Notes: a model not told the origin generated them from the letters alone. Positions 1 through 8,736 are shown, numbered from the stretch's first letter. The stretch is DNA of 64,000 nucleotides from Pseudomonas frederiksbergensis (GCF_003732665.1 NZ_MOBP01000021.1:237976-301975); one strand, 5' to 3'. Numbers and translations: made by a program.

Positions 1-883
1 CCGCAGGCCCGGCACCGTGAGTTTTACCGAAGGCGTGGCCGCCGGCGATCAACGCCACGGTTTCTTCGTCATTCATGGCCATGCGACCGAAGGTTTCGCG
101 GATGTCGATGGCGGATCTGACCGGGTCTGGCTCACCTTCCGGCCCTTCGGGGTTGACGTAGATCAGGCCCATTTGCACGGCGGCCAACGGGTTTTCCAGA
201 TTGCGGCCGTGGTCGGTGCGGCTGTCCTCATTTCTTCCGGGCTCGGCCACGAGTGGAACATCGCCGGGCGCTTGCACGGGTTTTTGCGCTTTGTCGTAGC
301 GGGTGTCGCCGCCCAGCCATTTGTTTTCCGAGCCCCAGTACACGTCTTCGTCCGGTTCCCAAACGTCAGCGCGACCGCCGGAATAACCGAAGGTCTTGAA
401 GCCCATGGACTCCAGCGCCACGTTGCCGGTGAGCACAATCAGGTCGGCCCAGGAAATGTTCTGGCCATACTTCTGCTTGATCGGCCAGAGCAGCCGTCGC
501 GCCTTGTCGAGGCTGACGTTATCCGGCCAACTGTTGAGCGGCGCGAACCGCTGCTGGCCGGACCCCGCCCCGCCACGACCATCGCCCGTGCGGTAGGTGC
601 CGGCGGCGTGCCAGGCCATGCGGATAAAAAACGGCCCGTAGTGACCAAAGTCCGCCGGCCACCAGTCTTGCGAGTCGGTCATCAGCGCATTCAAATCCGC
701 TTTCAGCGCCGCAAAATCCAGTTTCTTGAACGCCTCGGCATAGTCAAAGCCCTCGTCCAGGGGATCGGACAGGGACGAGTGCTGGTGCAGGATCTTCAGG
801 TTCAGTTGGTTCGGCCACCAGTCGCGGTTCGTCGTGCCACCGCCAGCGGCGTGATTGAACGGGCATTTCGATTCAGTTGCCAT
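1..883 (-). CDS. katG: Catalase-peroxidase KatG (N-terminal part, cut by window edge)
   Basis: Bifunctional haem enzyme that destroys hydrogen peroxide. Only the first ~294 residues are in the window; the frame is still open at base 1. The protein starts MATESKCPFNHAAGGG, typical of KatG, and carries the distal haem segment MAWHAAGTYRTGDGRGG with the family's Arg-Trp-His arrangement, followed by the conserved NSWPDNVSLDKARRLLWPIK block. The start ATG (881-883) is preceded by an AAAGGTAG ribosome binding site. No signal peptide, so probably cytoplasmic. An OxyR-type promoter would be expected upstream, but no clear site was recognised. Family assignment is firm. Confidence 0.95.
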   Translation of the reverse strand, partial: MATESKCPFNHAAGGGTTNRDWWPNQLNLKILHQHSSLSDPLDEGFDYAEAFKKLDFAALKADLNALMTDSQDWWPADFGHYGPFFIRMAWHAAGTYRTGDGRGGAGSGQQRFAPLNSWPDNVSLDKARRLLWPIKQKYGQNISWADLIVLTGNVALESMGFKTFGYSGGRADVWEPDEDVYWGSENKWLGGDTRYDKAQKPVQAPGDVPLVAEPGRNEDSRTDHGRNLENPLAAVQMGLIYVNPEGPEGEPDPVRSAIDIRETFGRMAMNDEETVALIAGGHAFGKTHGAGPA

Positions 884-1211
884 GTGATAGCTACCTTTGG
901 TCGTGTTCATCCAGCTACCCGGCCCGGCTTGGGCCAGCAATAGCAATGAGCGAAATCAAAGACATAGGCTGCTGGGCCAGGCAGTTCGATCAACTGCCCA
1001 TTGTGGCCACACGGGAATTCCAGAAATTGGCGACCGATTCGCCAGCACGCGGGCCCACGGCAAGCCTGTGACTCTTTCTTATCTCTTTCATCAGGTGTTG
1101 AGCGGCCAGCATGCGCCAGCGCAACGGTAAGACTAGACCGTCTGGGGAGGACTGCTAATAGCGGCAGTGTTGGGGCGTGATAGGGAGAATCTTTTGCGGG
1201 GCGGCTGAAAT
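884..1211. other. Intergenic region upstream of katG
   Basis: About 330 bases between the katG start and the terminator of the alcohol dehydrogenase gene. It must hold the katG promoter. No convincing coding frame, RNA gene or palindrome was seen. Confidence 0.5.
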
Positions 1212-1237
1212 GCCCCTCGGGTCAGGCCCGAGGGGCG
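1212..1237 (-). terminator. Rho-independent-like terminator of the alcohol dehydrogenase gene
   Basis: Hairpin with arms GCCCCTCGGG and CCCGAGGGGC around a 4-5 base loop, six bases after the stop codon at 1243. The U-tract on the minus strand is weak (ATTTC), so termination efficiency is uncertain. Confidence 0.65.
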
Positions 1238-1242
1238 ATTCA

Positions 1243-2310
1243 TCAGGCAGCGTTGGCTTCTTTCTTCAGGCTGTTCATATCGATCACAAAGCGATATTTC
1301 ACATCGCCCTTCAACATCCGGCCATACGCTTCGTTGATGTCCTGAATGTTGATCATCTCGATATCCGAAACGATCCCATGCTTGGCACAGAAATCCAGCA
1401 TCTCCTGGGTTTCCTGAATCCCGCCAATCAACGAACCGGCCAGACTGCGGCGCTTGAAGATCAGGTTAAACACCGAAGGCGACGGATGCGGACTGTCCGG
1501 CGCACCGACCAGCGTCATCGTGCCATCGCGCTTGAGCAGATTGAGGAAGGCGTCCAGATCATGCGGCGCCGCGACGGTGTTGAGGATGAAATCCAGGGTA
1601 TTGGCAAACTTGGCCATCTCATCCGGATTCTTCGACACCACCACCTCATCAGCGCCCAGACGCAGCCCATCTTCACGCTTATTCGGCGACGTAGTGAACA
1701 ACACCACATGCGCGCCCATGGCATGGGCAATCTTCACCGCCATATGCCCCAGCCCACCGAGACCGACCACACCGACTTTCTTGCCAGGGCCGACTTTCCA
1801 ATGGTGCAACGGCGAATAAGTCGTGATGCCCGCACACAACAACGGCGCGACGGCGGCCAGATTGGCGTCGTCATGGGAAATGCGCAGGACGAATTTCTCC
1901 TTGACCACAATATTGTCCGAGTAACCGCCGAACGTGTTCTCGCCACCAAACACAGGGCCGTTGTAAGTACCGGTGAAGCCGCTCTCACAATATTGCTCTT
2001 CACCTTCCGCGCACGACGCACAGTGTTGGCAACTGTCGACCATGCAACCAACGCCGGCCAAATCGCCCACCTTGAACTTGCTGACATTCGCGCCAACAGC
2101 GGTCACGCGGCCGACAATTTCATGGCCCGGCACCGACGGATACAAGGTGTTGTGCCACTCGTTTTTTACCGTGTGCAAGTCGGAATGGCACACGCCGCAA
2201 TAAAGAATATCGATCTGCACATCATCCGCGCCCGGGGCGCGACGTTCGAAGGTGAAAGGCTTGAGCGAGTCCTTGGCGCCTTGCGCGGCATAGCTGTAAG
2301 TCTTGGTCAT
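1243..2310 (-). CDS. NAD(P)-dependent zinc alcohol dehydrogenase (YahK/CAD-like)
   Basis: Medium-chain dehydrogenase/reductase of 355 aa that reduces aldehydes or oxidises alcohols in the cytoplasm. Visible motifs are the catalytic-zinc segment CGVCHSDLH (~residues 38-46), PGHE (~60), the structural-zinc cysteine cluster CMVDSCQHCASCAEGEEQYC, and the nucleotide-binding loop GVVGLGGLGHMAVK. These, with the length, match the cinnamyl-alcohol/YahK subgroup. It stands alone and is followed by its own terminator. The physiological substrate cannot be read from sequence; broad aldehyde reduction is the usual family role. Confidence 0.88.
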   Translation of the reverse strand: MTKTYSYAAQGAKDSLKPFTFERRAPGADDVQIDILYCGVCHSDLHTVKNEWHNTLYPSVPGHEIVGRVTAVGANVSKFKVGDLAGVGCMVDSCQHCASCAEGEEQYCESGFTGTYNGPVFGGENTFGGYSDNIVVKEKFVLRISHDDANLAAVAPLLCAGITTYSPLHHWKVGPGKKVGVVGLGGLGHMAVKIAHAMGAHVVLFTTSPNKREDGLRLGADEVVVSKNPDEMAKFANTLDFILNTVAAPHDLDAFLNLLKRDGTMTLVGAPDSPHPSPSVFNLIFKRRSLAGSLIGGIQETQEMLDFCAKHGIVSDIEMINIQDINEAYGRMLKGDVKYRFVIDMNSLKKEANAA

Positions 2311-2702
2311 TGCGATCGCCTTTTCAGTCGGGATGTTGAATATAAGAGGAGTAGCTTAGGTGCTGAATCGTTCAAGTGGATGACAGTGAGGGCTGGTTTG
2401 ATGGTGGGTCGTCAAGCGAGTTTGGCGGCTGGATTGCACCGTGGTGCGGATAGGGTAAGGCCTGGGCGGGTGTGGACGATGGCTCTATTCTGCTGAATTA
2501 TTGCCTAATCCCGCTGACCTGATGCAGCAGCTTCGGCTCGACAAAAGTAATGGCGCATTAGTAGCATGCATGCCCAGGCTTGGCCCCAAGCCCGAGGCAG
2601 TGCATGACGTAAAAAGTCGCGCAGAACCCTGAAGAAAGAAAAGGCGTAATACACGCCCGGTCATTTTTGTGCTCAGCCGTTTATGGATAGGAAGCCCTAC
2701 GC
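2311..2702. other. Intergenic region with possible Rhs-type coding remnant
   Basis: This 390-base gap holds the alcohol dehydrogenase promoter and the leader of the next gene (AGGAAG ribosome site before 2703). A 57-codon open frame at 2459-2632 (+) has no obvious start and encodes LLPNPADLMQQLRLDKSNG, which faintly recalls the NPxxWxDPLGL junction that precedes Rhs toxin tips. This may be chance. Confidence 0.25.
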
Positions 2703-3284
2703 ATGGAAGAGCAGGTCGTCGGTTACTCTCTGCCGGAGTTGAAGTCTGTTTTCGCCGAGCCTTTGTCACCCCTCATCCGGGCTATGGCTGACTATCCGCA
2801 AGTGGTGTCTTTAGAGGGTATCGGTGTCTCAGCCTATTACTCCGCTTTTTTAGCCACAGACGATGACGCTGTTGAATTTGAGGCGCTCGTCGAATCGAAT
2901 TTCCGTTTCGTCGCTGAAAAGCCTTTCAACGGCCTTCCCGTAAAGCTCTATTCAGACACCCGAAAAAACGAGCACCTGATCTACTTCAAATCCGATGCGG
3001 AATTTAACGCCACAACGATTCGTATGGTGACGAATAGCGTCGACTTTCTGAGCGTCATTCAGAATGTGAAGTTAGCCGTTCCGCCACCGTGGATAGCGTT
3101 TGCGGGTTACAAGCCTTCTTGGTGGGGTGGTGCTATGGAAGGTGCTCAGGGGTATTACAACGATAACTACTTCCTTCCCTTCTTCACTCGATTGAGCAGT
3201 TCAGAAAGACAGCAGTACTACGCAAAATTCCACGCTTCGGATGAGTGGATCAAGAGTTTGGAGTTGATGTACGACGGTGAATGA
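2703..3284 (+). CDS. Hypothetical acidic protein, possible immunity-type gene
   Basis: Soluble 193-aa protein with no signal peptide, membrane segment or motif that I recognise. It is acidic and rich in aromatic residues (AYYSAF, PPPWIAFAGYKPSWWGG, GYYNDNYFLPFF), and its codon use is more AT-rich than the neighbouring genes, which hints at horizontal acquisition. A ribosome site (AGGAAG) precedes the ATG. Small acidic orphan proteins beside remnants of secreted toxins are often immunity proteins, and a weak Rhs-like remnant lies just upstream; that link is only inference. No function is claimed. Confidence 0.75.
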   Translation: MEEQVVGYSLPELKSVFAEPLSPLIRAMADYPQVVSLEGIGVSAYYSAFLATDDDAVEFEALVESNFRFVAEKPFNGLPVKLYSDTRKNEHLIYFKSDAEFNATTIRMVTNSVDFLSVIQNVKLAVPPPWIAFAGYKPSWWGGAMEGAQGYYNDNYFLPFFTRLSSSERQQYYAKFHASDEWIKSLELMYDGE

Positions 3285-3312
3285 CAGCGCTTTGGGTCTG
3301 CTTCGCAGCCCA

Positions 3313-3344
3313 GCGGGAGCAAGCTCCCTCGCCACAGGTATTTG
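3313..3344. repeat. Short degenerate repeat (GGGAGCAAGCTCCCTCGCCACA)
   Basis: Single palindromic unit around GGGAGCAAGCTCCC followed by TCGCCACAGG, in the style of Pseudomonas intergenic repeats. It is unpaired, so it looks like a solitary relic rather than a full REPIN. Confidence 0.5.
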
Positions 3345-3389
3345 CTAAGTTCAGATGTGCGTTATCTACGAGAGCTGTATTACCGCCAC

Positions 3390-3423
3390 AAAAAAACCCA
3401 CTGACCGTGACCGATCAGTGGGC
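3390..3423 (-). terminator. Terminator of mqo
   Basis: On the minus strand, GCCCACTGATCGGTCACGGTCAGTGGG forms a strong stem and is followed by a run of T residues (the A-run at 3390-3396 on the plus strand). It lies 20 bases after the mqo stop codon, a classical rho-independent layout. Confidence 0.9.
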
Positions 3424-3443
3424 TTCTCAAATACAGCTTTTAC

Positions 3444-5096
3444 TTACAAAGCCATATCACTAGCAGCATTTGCCTTCGGAGCCTTGCCGGCATCAGCAGG
3501 CGCCGGAGCAGCAACCGGTGCCGTCAACTGCGGGATCGCCGGCGGCGGGGTCAGTTGCAACACTTTTGCAGTGTAAGCCCACTCCTCAGCCACTTTGGCC
3601 GGATCGTTGTTCAGTTGAGTGCCATAGCTCGGCACGATCTGATGCAGCTTTTCCTGCCAGGCCGGCGATGCAACCTGATCCTTGAAGACCTTTTGCAGCA
3701 CGGTCAGCATGATCGGCGCAGCGGTCGATGCACCTGGCGATGCGCCCAGCAGGCCGGCGATAGAGCCGTCAGCGGAGGCAACGATTTCAGTACCCAGTTT
3801 CAGTACGCCACCGGCCGCTTCATCACGCTTGATGATTTGCACGCGTTGGCCGGCTTGCCACAGGCGCCAGTCTTCGGCTTTGGCGTTCGGGAAGTATTCT
3901 TTCAGGGCGTTCAGGCGGTCTTCGTCGGACAGCATGAGTTGGCCAGCAAGGTACTCAACCAGTGGGTATTCCTTGATGCCGACTTTGGTCATCGGCCAGA
4001 TGTTGTGGGTGGTGGTGCTGGTCAGCAGGTCCAGGTACGAACCTTCCTTCAGGAACTTGGTGCTGAAGGTCGCGAATGGGCCAAACAGGATGACGCGTTT
4101 GCCATCCAGGACGCGGGTGTCCAGGTGCGGAACGGACATTGGCGGTGCGCCGACGGAGGCTTTGCCGTAGGCCTTGGCCAGGTGTTGTTCGGCGATGGCC
4201 GGGTTGTCGGTCACGAGGAACGAACCACCGACCGGGAAGCCTGCGTATTCCTTGGCTTCAGGAATGCCGGACTTTTGCAGCAGGTGCAGTGCACCGCCGC
4301 CGGCGCCGATGAAGACGAACTTGGCGTCGGTTTCGGTTTTGGTGCCGTCTTTCAGGTTTTTGTAGCTGACGCGCCAGGTGCCGTCTGCGTTCTTGGTGAT
4401 GTCCTGCACTTCGCTGGACAGTTTCAAGTCGAACTTAGGCGTGGTTTGCAGGTGGGCAACGAACTGGCGGGTGATTTCGCCGAAGTTGACGTCGGTGCCG
4501 ATCGGGGTCCAGGTGGCCGCGATTTTCTGGTTCGGGTCACGCCCTTCCATCATCAGCGGGACCCACTTCTTGATCACAGCCGGGTCTTCGGAGTACTGCA
4601 TGCCGGCGAACAGCGGGCTCGCTTGCAGGGCTTCATAGCGTTTTTTCAGGAACTTGATGTTGTCATCGCCCCACACGAAGCTCATGTGCGGTGTGGAGTT
4701 GATGAACGAACGTGGGTTCTTCAGCACGCCTTGCTGAACCTGCCACGACCAGAACTGGCGGGAGATCTGGAACGCTTCGTTGATTTCAACGGCTTTCGGG
4801 ATCGACACCTTGCCGTTTTCGTCTTCCGGGGTGTAGTTCAGCTCAGCCAGGGCGGAGTGGCCCGTACCAGCGTTGTTCCAGCCGTTGGAGCTTTCCAGGG
4901 CGACGCCGTCGAGGCGCTCGACCATTTCCATCGACATGTCCGGTTGCAGCTCGTTGAGCCAAACACCCAGGGTCGCGCTCATGATGCCGCCGCCAATGAG
5001 CAGCACATCGACTTTCTTTGCCTCTTCCGCGTGAACGGACGTGATCCCCATCGACAAAGCCAGCCCCAGCAGGGCCGTGTTGAGTTTCTTAAGCAT
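3444..5096 (-). CDS. mqo: Malate:quinone oxidoreductase
   Basis: FAD-dependent enzyme of the TCA cycle that oxidises malate to oxaloacetate and passes electrons to the quinone pool. The 550-aa product begins with a signal-like hydrophobic stretch ending in SVHA-EE, then VLLIGGGIMSATLG (FAD dinucleotide-binding loop, ~residues 33-46), and the family block ERLDGVALESSNGWNNAGTG; GAGGGALHLLQKSGIPE further in is also typical. I chose the ATG at 5096, preceded by AGGTG, over an in-frame GTG at 5105. The C-terminus carries an Ala/Pro-rich tail beyond the catalytic core, seen in pseudomonad Mqo. A signal-bearing Mqo suggests attachment at the periplasmic face, which is unusual but genus-typical. Confidence 0.93.
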   Translation of the reverse strand: MLKKLNTALLGLALSMGITSVHAEEAKKVDVLLIGGGIMSATLGVWLNELQPDMSMEMVERLDGVALESSNGWNNAGTGHSALAELNYTPEDENGKVSIPKAVEINEAFQISRQFWSWQVQQGVLKNPRSFINSTPHMSFVWGDDNIKFLKKRYEALQASPLFAGMQYSEDPAVIKKWVPLMMEGRDPNQKIAATWTPIGTDVNFGEITRQFVAHLQTTPKFDLKLSSEVQDITKNADGTWRVSYKNLKDGTKTETDAKFVFIGAGGGALHLLQKSGIPEAKEYAGFPVGGSFLVTDNPAIAEQHLAKAYGKASVGAPPMSVPHLDTRVLDGKRVILFGPFATFSTKFLKEGSYLDLLTSTTTHNIWPMTKVGIKEYPLVEYLAGQLMLSDEDRLNALKEYFPNAKAEDWRLWQAGQRVQIIKRDEAAGGVLKLGTEIVASADGSIAGLLGASPGASTAAPIMLTVLQKVFKDQVASPAWQEKLHQIVPSYGTQLNNDPAKVAEEWAYTAKVLQLTPPPAIPQLTAPVAAPAPADAGKAPKANAASDMAL

Positions 5097-5492
5097 CTGT
5101 AGCACCTATGATAAAACGCCATCCGCCCTTCCATCCCAACCGCGAAGGCCCCTGGTTCACGCCATGCAGGCAGCATGTCGCGGGTTCCCGCACATCAGGA
5201 TTGGAGGGTGGGCACACAAGGCCGACGTGTCCATCGACCTCAGTTTATATGTCCCTACTGAACTGACTTCTTATCATTATTGGCTTCAGCTACTTGAGCG
5301 ACATTGATTCTGTTTGCACACCTCGAAGGCATGCGAACTGAATGGGTCAAAGCAAGTTGCGGCGAAGAATATCACGACACGGCAAACCCGCGCGTCTGTT
5401 CGCGACTTGGTGGTCTGGGTTTGGGTCTGGATGTATTGCCGGTGGTTGGCGAAATGAGATGGACGATGGCACCCGTACACCCCGCCCGGCCG
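5097..5492. other. Intergenic region upstream of mqo
   Basis: About 400 bases holding the mqo promoter (minus strand) and the 3' flank of the nucleotidyltransferase gene. The part around 5240-5300 is AT-rich (TTTATATG, TTCTTATCATTATT) and is the likeliest promoter zone. No gene or structured RNA was recognised. Confidence 0.5.
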
Positions 5493-6062
5493 CTAAATGC
5501 CCTCGAGATCGAGGATCGTCAACCAGGGCCAGCGCGCCTGATAAGAGCAGGCCTTTTGCGCAAACAGATCCGGTTGATAATTGACCGGGTTGATGCGCAA
5601 CAGGCCCTGCTCGATATCCGCCAACCCATAAGGCGCATAAACCTCCCCGGTGAAGACATCCATAGCGATGCACGTACCGGCAATCAAGTAGCGATCAACG
5701 CCATCCTTCGCCGATTGCAGCCGAGGATAAGGCTTGCCGAACCGTTGTGCGTACCACAAGTGAACCCGGGCCTGATTTTTGATTTCGATATTCACGTCCA
5801 GGTCTTGGAAGAGCTGCTGGGCAATTTGAATGACTTCATTCTCGGCCTCCCAGGACATGTCCTCATCGAAGTAGAAGATGTCGTAATCCTTCACGCCCCA
5901 GGCGGGCGGAAGGTTTGACTGTTGATTCCATACGGCCTGAAACAGACAACCCGCGGTCAGCAGGCACTGACTGAGGCCAAGTGCAGGTAAACGTCGGGCT
6001 ATCTCGGCGTTGGCCGGGTTAGTCATTGCGATATTGATCAGTGTTTCGGTAGTCAGTGTCAT
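5493..6062 (-). CDS. Nucleotidyltransferase-family protein (DUF925-like)
   Basis: Soluble 189-aa protein. The segment WGVKDYDIFYFDEDMSWEAE (~residues 50-69) has the closely spaced aspartates of nucleotidyltransferase-fold proteins, and the whole matches the family annotated as nucleotidyltransferase family protein, whose substrate is unknown. The chosen ATG at 6062 has a good ribosome site (AAGGAAAAAAC); the frame extends further upstream without one. It is a single gene divergent from the LprI-like gene. Confidence 0.75.
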   Translation of the reverse strand: MTLTTETLINIAMTNPANAEIARRLPALGLSQCLLTAGCLFQAVWNQQSNLPPAWGVKDYDIFYFDEDMSWEAENEVIQIAQQLFQDLDVNIEIKNQARVHLWYAQRFGKPYPRLQSAKDGVDRYLIAGTCIAMDVFTGEVYAPYGLADIEQGLLRINPVNYQPDLFAQKACSYQARWPWLTILDLEGI

Positions 6063-6182
6063 GTTTTTTCCTTGATACGAAGCCATCCCTGGGAGTGACG
6101 ATACCGTGCGCATCACTGAATTCGCTACAAACGGCGCCAGACCGTTAAAGTGACGCCCCCGCACACCTGAGAACGATGAACC

Positions 6183-6614
6183 ATGGATGGCCTTCACCCC
6201 GGCACTGAGCCGAAAACGATTCACCACTACCGCTCATTGCTTGTTCCAGCCCTGTTTTTCGCGCTGTGCACCACCACGCAAGCAAGCAACATCTGCCCTG
6301 CCGCCACCTATGAAGGCGAGATGTACGATTGCTTGCAACAGCAACTCGAAGCATCCGATCAGGCGCTGAACGCTGCTTACAAAACCTTGATTGCGCGGTA
6401 CAAAGACAATGGTATTTCCGGGAAGCCCCCCACTCAGGATCAGATGCTGAAAAAGGCTCAGTTGGCCTGGATTGCTTTGCGAGATGCGAGTTGCGACTTC
6501 GAGACTTACGAATCAAGGGAAGGCAGTGGTTTTGGCACGATCCATACCTTCTGCCTGCTGGAGCAGACGCAAAAGCGGGTTGAGTATTTAAATGGATTGG
6601 TTGGCGCGCCTTGA
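6183..6614 (+). CDS. LprI-family (DUF1311) exported protein
   Basis: 143-aa secreted protein. After a hydrophobic signal (LLVPALFFALCTTTQAS, ~residues 19-35) the mature part has the DUF1311 pattern: CPAATYEGEMYDCLQQQLEASDQALNAAY, then a helical LKKAQLAWIALRDASCDFE block, with four cysteines likely forming disulfides. Members of this family are periplasmic or cell-surface lysozyme-inhibitor-like proteins. The true start may lie a few codons downstream of 6183, since no strong ribosome site is visible. Confidence 0.75.
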   Translation: MDGLHPGTEPKTIHHYRSLLVPALFFALCTTTQASNICPAATYEGEMYDCLQQQLEASDQALNAAYKTLIARYKDNGISGKPPTQDQMLKKAQLAWIALRDASCDFETYESREGSGFGTIHTFCLLEQTQKRVEYLNGLVGAP

Positions 6615-6640
6615 ATCAATCGGAGATCGGGCGATCTTCA

Positions 6641-7369
6641 TCAACCTGATGGTTCCAGCAACGCCCGCAAACTCAACGCATTCCCCACCGCAAACCCGCT
6701 CGCGGTGTTATCAAAAATGCACCAGGTCTCGGCACCCTCTTCCATCGAACTGCGCATTCGCTGGGCCAACACCTGCAATCGACCCACGTCATAGTCGCTG
6801 TAGTAAATCCGTGGCGAGCCATGCAGCCGCCAATAACGCACCCCGGACCAGCCGCCTGGCGTGGTGCCTCCGGTGATTGGCGAGGGATCGGCGGCGACTC
6901 GCCCGATGCGGTGTTCGATCAGTAAACCGCTGGCCGCGCGCCAGGTTTCATGGCGGGGTTCGAGCACCACGGTGCCTGCATAACGTTGCCGCAGGATGCG
7001 GAAAAATTCGCTGGCTATCGCGGCGTCATAGGCCAGCGACGGGGGCAATTGAATCAACAGGCAACCCAGCTTTTCGCCCAACTTCAGGCATTGGGCAAGA
7101 AATTCGTCGAGCAAGCCCTCGCAGTGCTGCAAACGCTGCACATGGGTAATGAGCTTGGGCAGCTTGACCGAAAATCGAAACGCCGACGGCACCGATTGCG
7201 CCCAGCGCAGATAGGTTTGGGGTTGATGCGGGCGATAGAACGAGCTGTTAACTTCCACGGCTGGCAGCTGCGTCGCATAGCGTTGCAGATGAGTGCCGGT
7301 GTCGGGAAACAACGGCCAATATTCCCGTGGCAAGCTCCAGCCTGCGCAGCCAATGTAGAGCGGACTCAA
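6641..7369 (-). CDS. DUF72 (YecE-family) protein
   Basis: 242-aa TIM-barrel-like protein of the DUF72/YecE family, biochemical role unknown. Recognisable blocks are the N-terminal YIGCAGWSLP, VEVNSSFYRPHQPQTYLRWA, FSVKLPKLITH, and RLHGSPRIYYSDYD. The start is a TTG at 7367-7369 that overlaps the stop of the preceding gene (TTGA), which indicates translational coupling; the N-terminus then aligns with the usual family start. It is the last gene of the 8018-6641 operon. Confidence 0.85.
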   Translation of the reverse strand: MSPLYIGCAGWSLPREYWPLFPDTGTHLQRYATQLPAVEVNSSFYRPHQPQTYLRWAQSVPSAFRFSVKLPKLITHVQRLQHCEGLLDEFLAQCLKLGEKLGCLLIQLPPSLAYDAAIASEFFRILRQRYAGTVVLEPRHETWRAASGLLIEHRIGRVAADPSPITGGTTPGGWSGVRYWRLHGSPRIYYSDYDVGRLQVLAQRMRSSMEEGAETWCIFDNTASGFAVGNALSLRALLEPSG

Positions 7370-7797
7370 TAGAGCACCGCCGCCGCGTCACGCATAAAGA
7401 TTTCGATGGTTTTCGGCCCCACACCTTCGAACTCGCCGAGGCGTTTTTCGAAGGCCTGGCGATCTTCGCTGGCGCTATGAATGGCGCCGATTTTACCGGC
7501 GTATTCATCACTGAGCATTTTGCCCAAGTGGCGCAGGCGCTCGGCCGTGGTTTCGTCGTAACGTACGTAATGGGCTTCGCCGAGCATGGCCACCAGCTCC
7601 CGATGGGTACAACCCGCCAGTTTGCGTGCGGTGTCGCGGCTGTGTTTTTCAACAATCACCCGATAAGCCTGGGCGGCGATGTCCGCCTGGATGCGCTTGC
7701 CCATCAGGAAGCTGGCGACAAACCATTTGAACAAGGCGCTTTCATCGCCCTTCTTCAGGTGGATGCCCAGGTCGCGGGCGCTGATCGTTTTGCTCAT
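7366..7797 (-). CDS. Small HhH-motif protein (often annotated DNA methylase/endonuclease-like)
   Basis: 143-aa soluble protein. The C-terminus contains EGVGPKTIEIFMRD (~residues 122-135), which resembles a helix-hairpin-helix DNA-binding motif as in base-excision glycosylases, but there is no visible catalytic Lys/Asp pair or iron-sulphur cysteine set. The start at 7797 (MSKTISARDLG) overlaps the stop of the upstream gene by one base (TGATG). It is the middle gene of a coupled three-gene operon with DUF72. A DNA-related role is inferred only from the HhH. Confidence 0.7.
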   Translation of the reverse strand: MSKTISARDLGIHLKKGDESALFKWFVASFLMGKRIQADIAAQAYRVIVEKHSRDTARKLAGCTHRELVAMLGEAHYVRYDETTAERLRHLGKMLSDEYAGKIGAIHSASEDRQAFEKRLGEFEGVGPKTIEIFMRDAAAVLY

Positions 7798-8018
7798 CAG
7801 GTTCCACCGCCGATGCCTTGGATCGAATTGGCAAACGCCACCCCCGCTTCGCGCACCAGCACCCGCCACTCCGCGCCGTTAATCAGCCCTTTGCGTTCCA
7901 TCTCATCTGCCGCTTTTAGCAGTTCGTCGTAGTGCTCTTCGCTGTCCATGCGGATTTCCGGTTGGCGCAGCAGTTTGTACCAGGCGGCCAAGGCGTCCCG
8001 TTTCGGATCATCGTTCAT
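7797..8018 (-). CDS. Small conserved hypothetical protein (first gene of DUF72 operon)
   Basis: 73-aa soluble, charged protein starting MNDDPKRDALAAWYKLLRQPE, preceded by a GGGAG ribosome site. No known motif; mostly helical in appearance. It overlaps the next gene by one base, so the two are translationally coupled. A longer in-frame start upstream lacks a ribosome site and was not used. Confidence 0.7.
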   Translation of the reverse strand: MNDDPKRDALAAWYKLLRQPEIRMDSEEHYDELLKAADEMERKGLINGAEWRVLVREAGVAFANSIQGIGGGT

Positions 8019-8202
8019 GGTAGGGCTCCCAAGGGTCGTTTTCCCTTGGAAGGGTTGCGCTTGAGGGCCGTTCCTCGTGCCCGACAAATGGCGGCGAGCG
8101 CCCGCAACAAGGCTCTATTAGCGCCGGAAAAAACCTGATAGGTTGTACGACGACTGATGAATGCAGTCAGTATCGACCACCCACAACAACAAGGAAACAC
8201 CC

Positions 8203-8634
8203 ATGCAAAAAGCCAAATTAGTGATCGGTTTTCTCTGCCTTTTCAGCGGCTACGTCGCCGCCGCCCCGGCCACCGCCGAAAAAGACGTGGCGCAAGCCGT
8301 CGACCATCTGACCCAAGCCATGCTGCACAAGGACATTCCCGAGCTGCAAAAGTTGACGGCGGCCAAGCTGAGCTACGGGCATTCGAGCGGTAAGGTGCAG
8401 GACAAGAAAGAATTTATTGCCGACATCGAAACCGGTAAAAGCGCGTTCAAGACCCTGGAGATGCAGAAGCAGACCATCACTCTGCTGGGCGATACAGCGC
8501 TGGTGCGCAACCACTTCTCGGCCCAGGCGCTCAATGGCACGGAAGTGGTGCCGACCGAGATTGAGAACTTCCAGATTTGGCAGAAACAGGGTGGGAAGTG
8601 GTTGTTGATTGGGCGTCAGGCGTTTCGTATCTAA
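8203..8634 (+). CDS. Exported NTF2-like (DUF4440-type) protein
   Basis: 143-aa protein with a signal peptide (KLVIGFLCLFSGYVAAAPA) followed by a SnoaL/NTF2-like domain: DHLTQAMLHKDIPELQKL, GHSSGKVQDKKEFIADIETG and the C-terminal EIENFQIWQKQGGKWLLIGRQ signature. Such domains bind small ligands or act as isomerase-like scaffolds; here the role is probably periplasmic and unknown. The start at 8203 has the ribosome site AAGGAAACACCC; an ATG at 8161 in the same frame has none. Confidence 0.8.
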   Translation: MQKAKLVIGFLCLFSGYVAAAPATAEKDVAQAVDHLTQAMLHKDIPELQKLTAAKLSYGHSSGKVQDKKEFIADIETGKSAFKTLEMQKQTITLLGDTALVRNHFSAQALNGTEVVPTEIENFQIWQKQGGKWLLIGRQAFRI

Positions 8635-8663
8635 CCGCTGGAATAAGAGTTGTCTGGACCGAC

Positions 8664-8736
8664 GCCTTCGCGAGCAAGCCCGCTCCCACAGGGGACCGCA
8701 TTCCATGTGGGAGCGGGCTTGCTCGCGAAGAGGCCC
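8664..8736. repeat. REPIN (inverted REP pair)
   Basis: CGCGAGCAAGCCCGCTCCCA and its reverse complement flank a short spacer (GGGGACCGCATTCCA), giving one long hairpin downstream of the NTF2-like gene and the PL7 lyase gene. Confidence 0.9.

Noticed and set aside
17..943. Long plus-strand open frame opposite katG
   Set aside because: The minus strand encodes an unmistakable KatG N-terminus with a ribosome site; the plus frame has no recognisable protein and is a high-GC shadow.
3555..5102. 515-codon plus-strand frame opposite mqo
   Set aside because: Mirrors the mqo gene; its translation is His/Gln/Arg-rich without motifs, whereas Mqo is complete on the minus strand.
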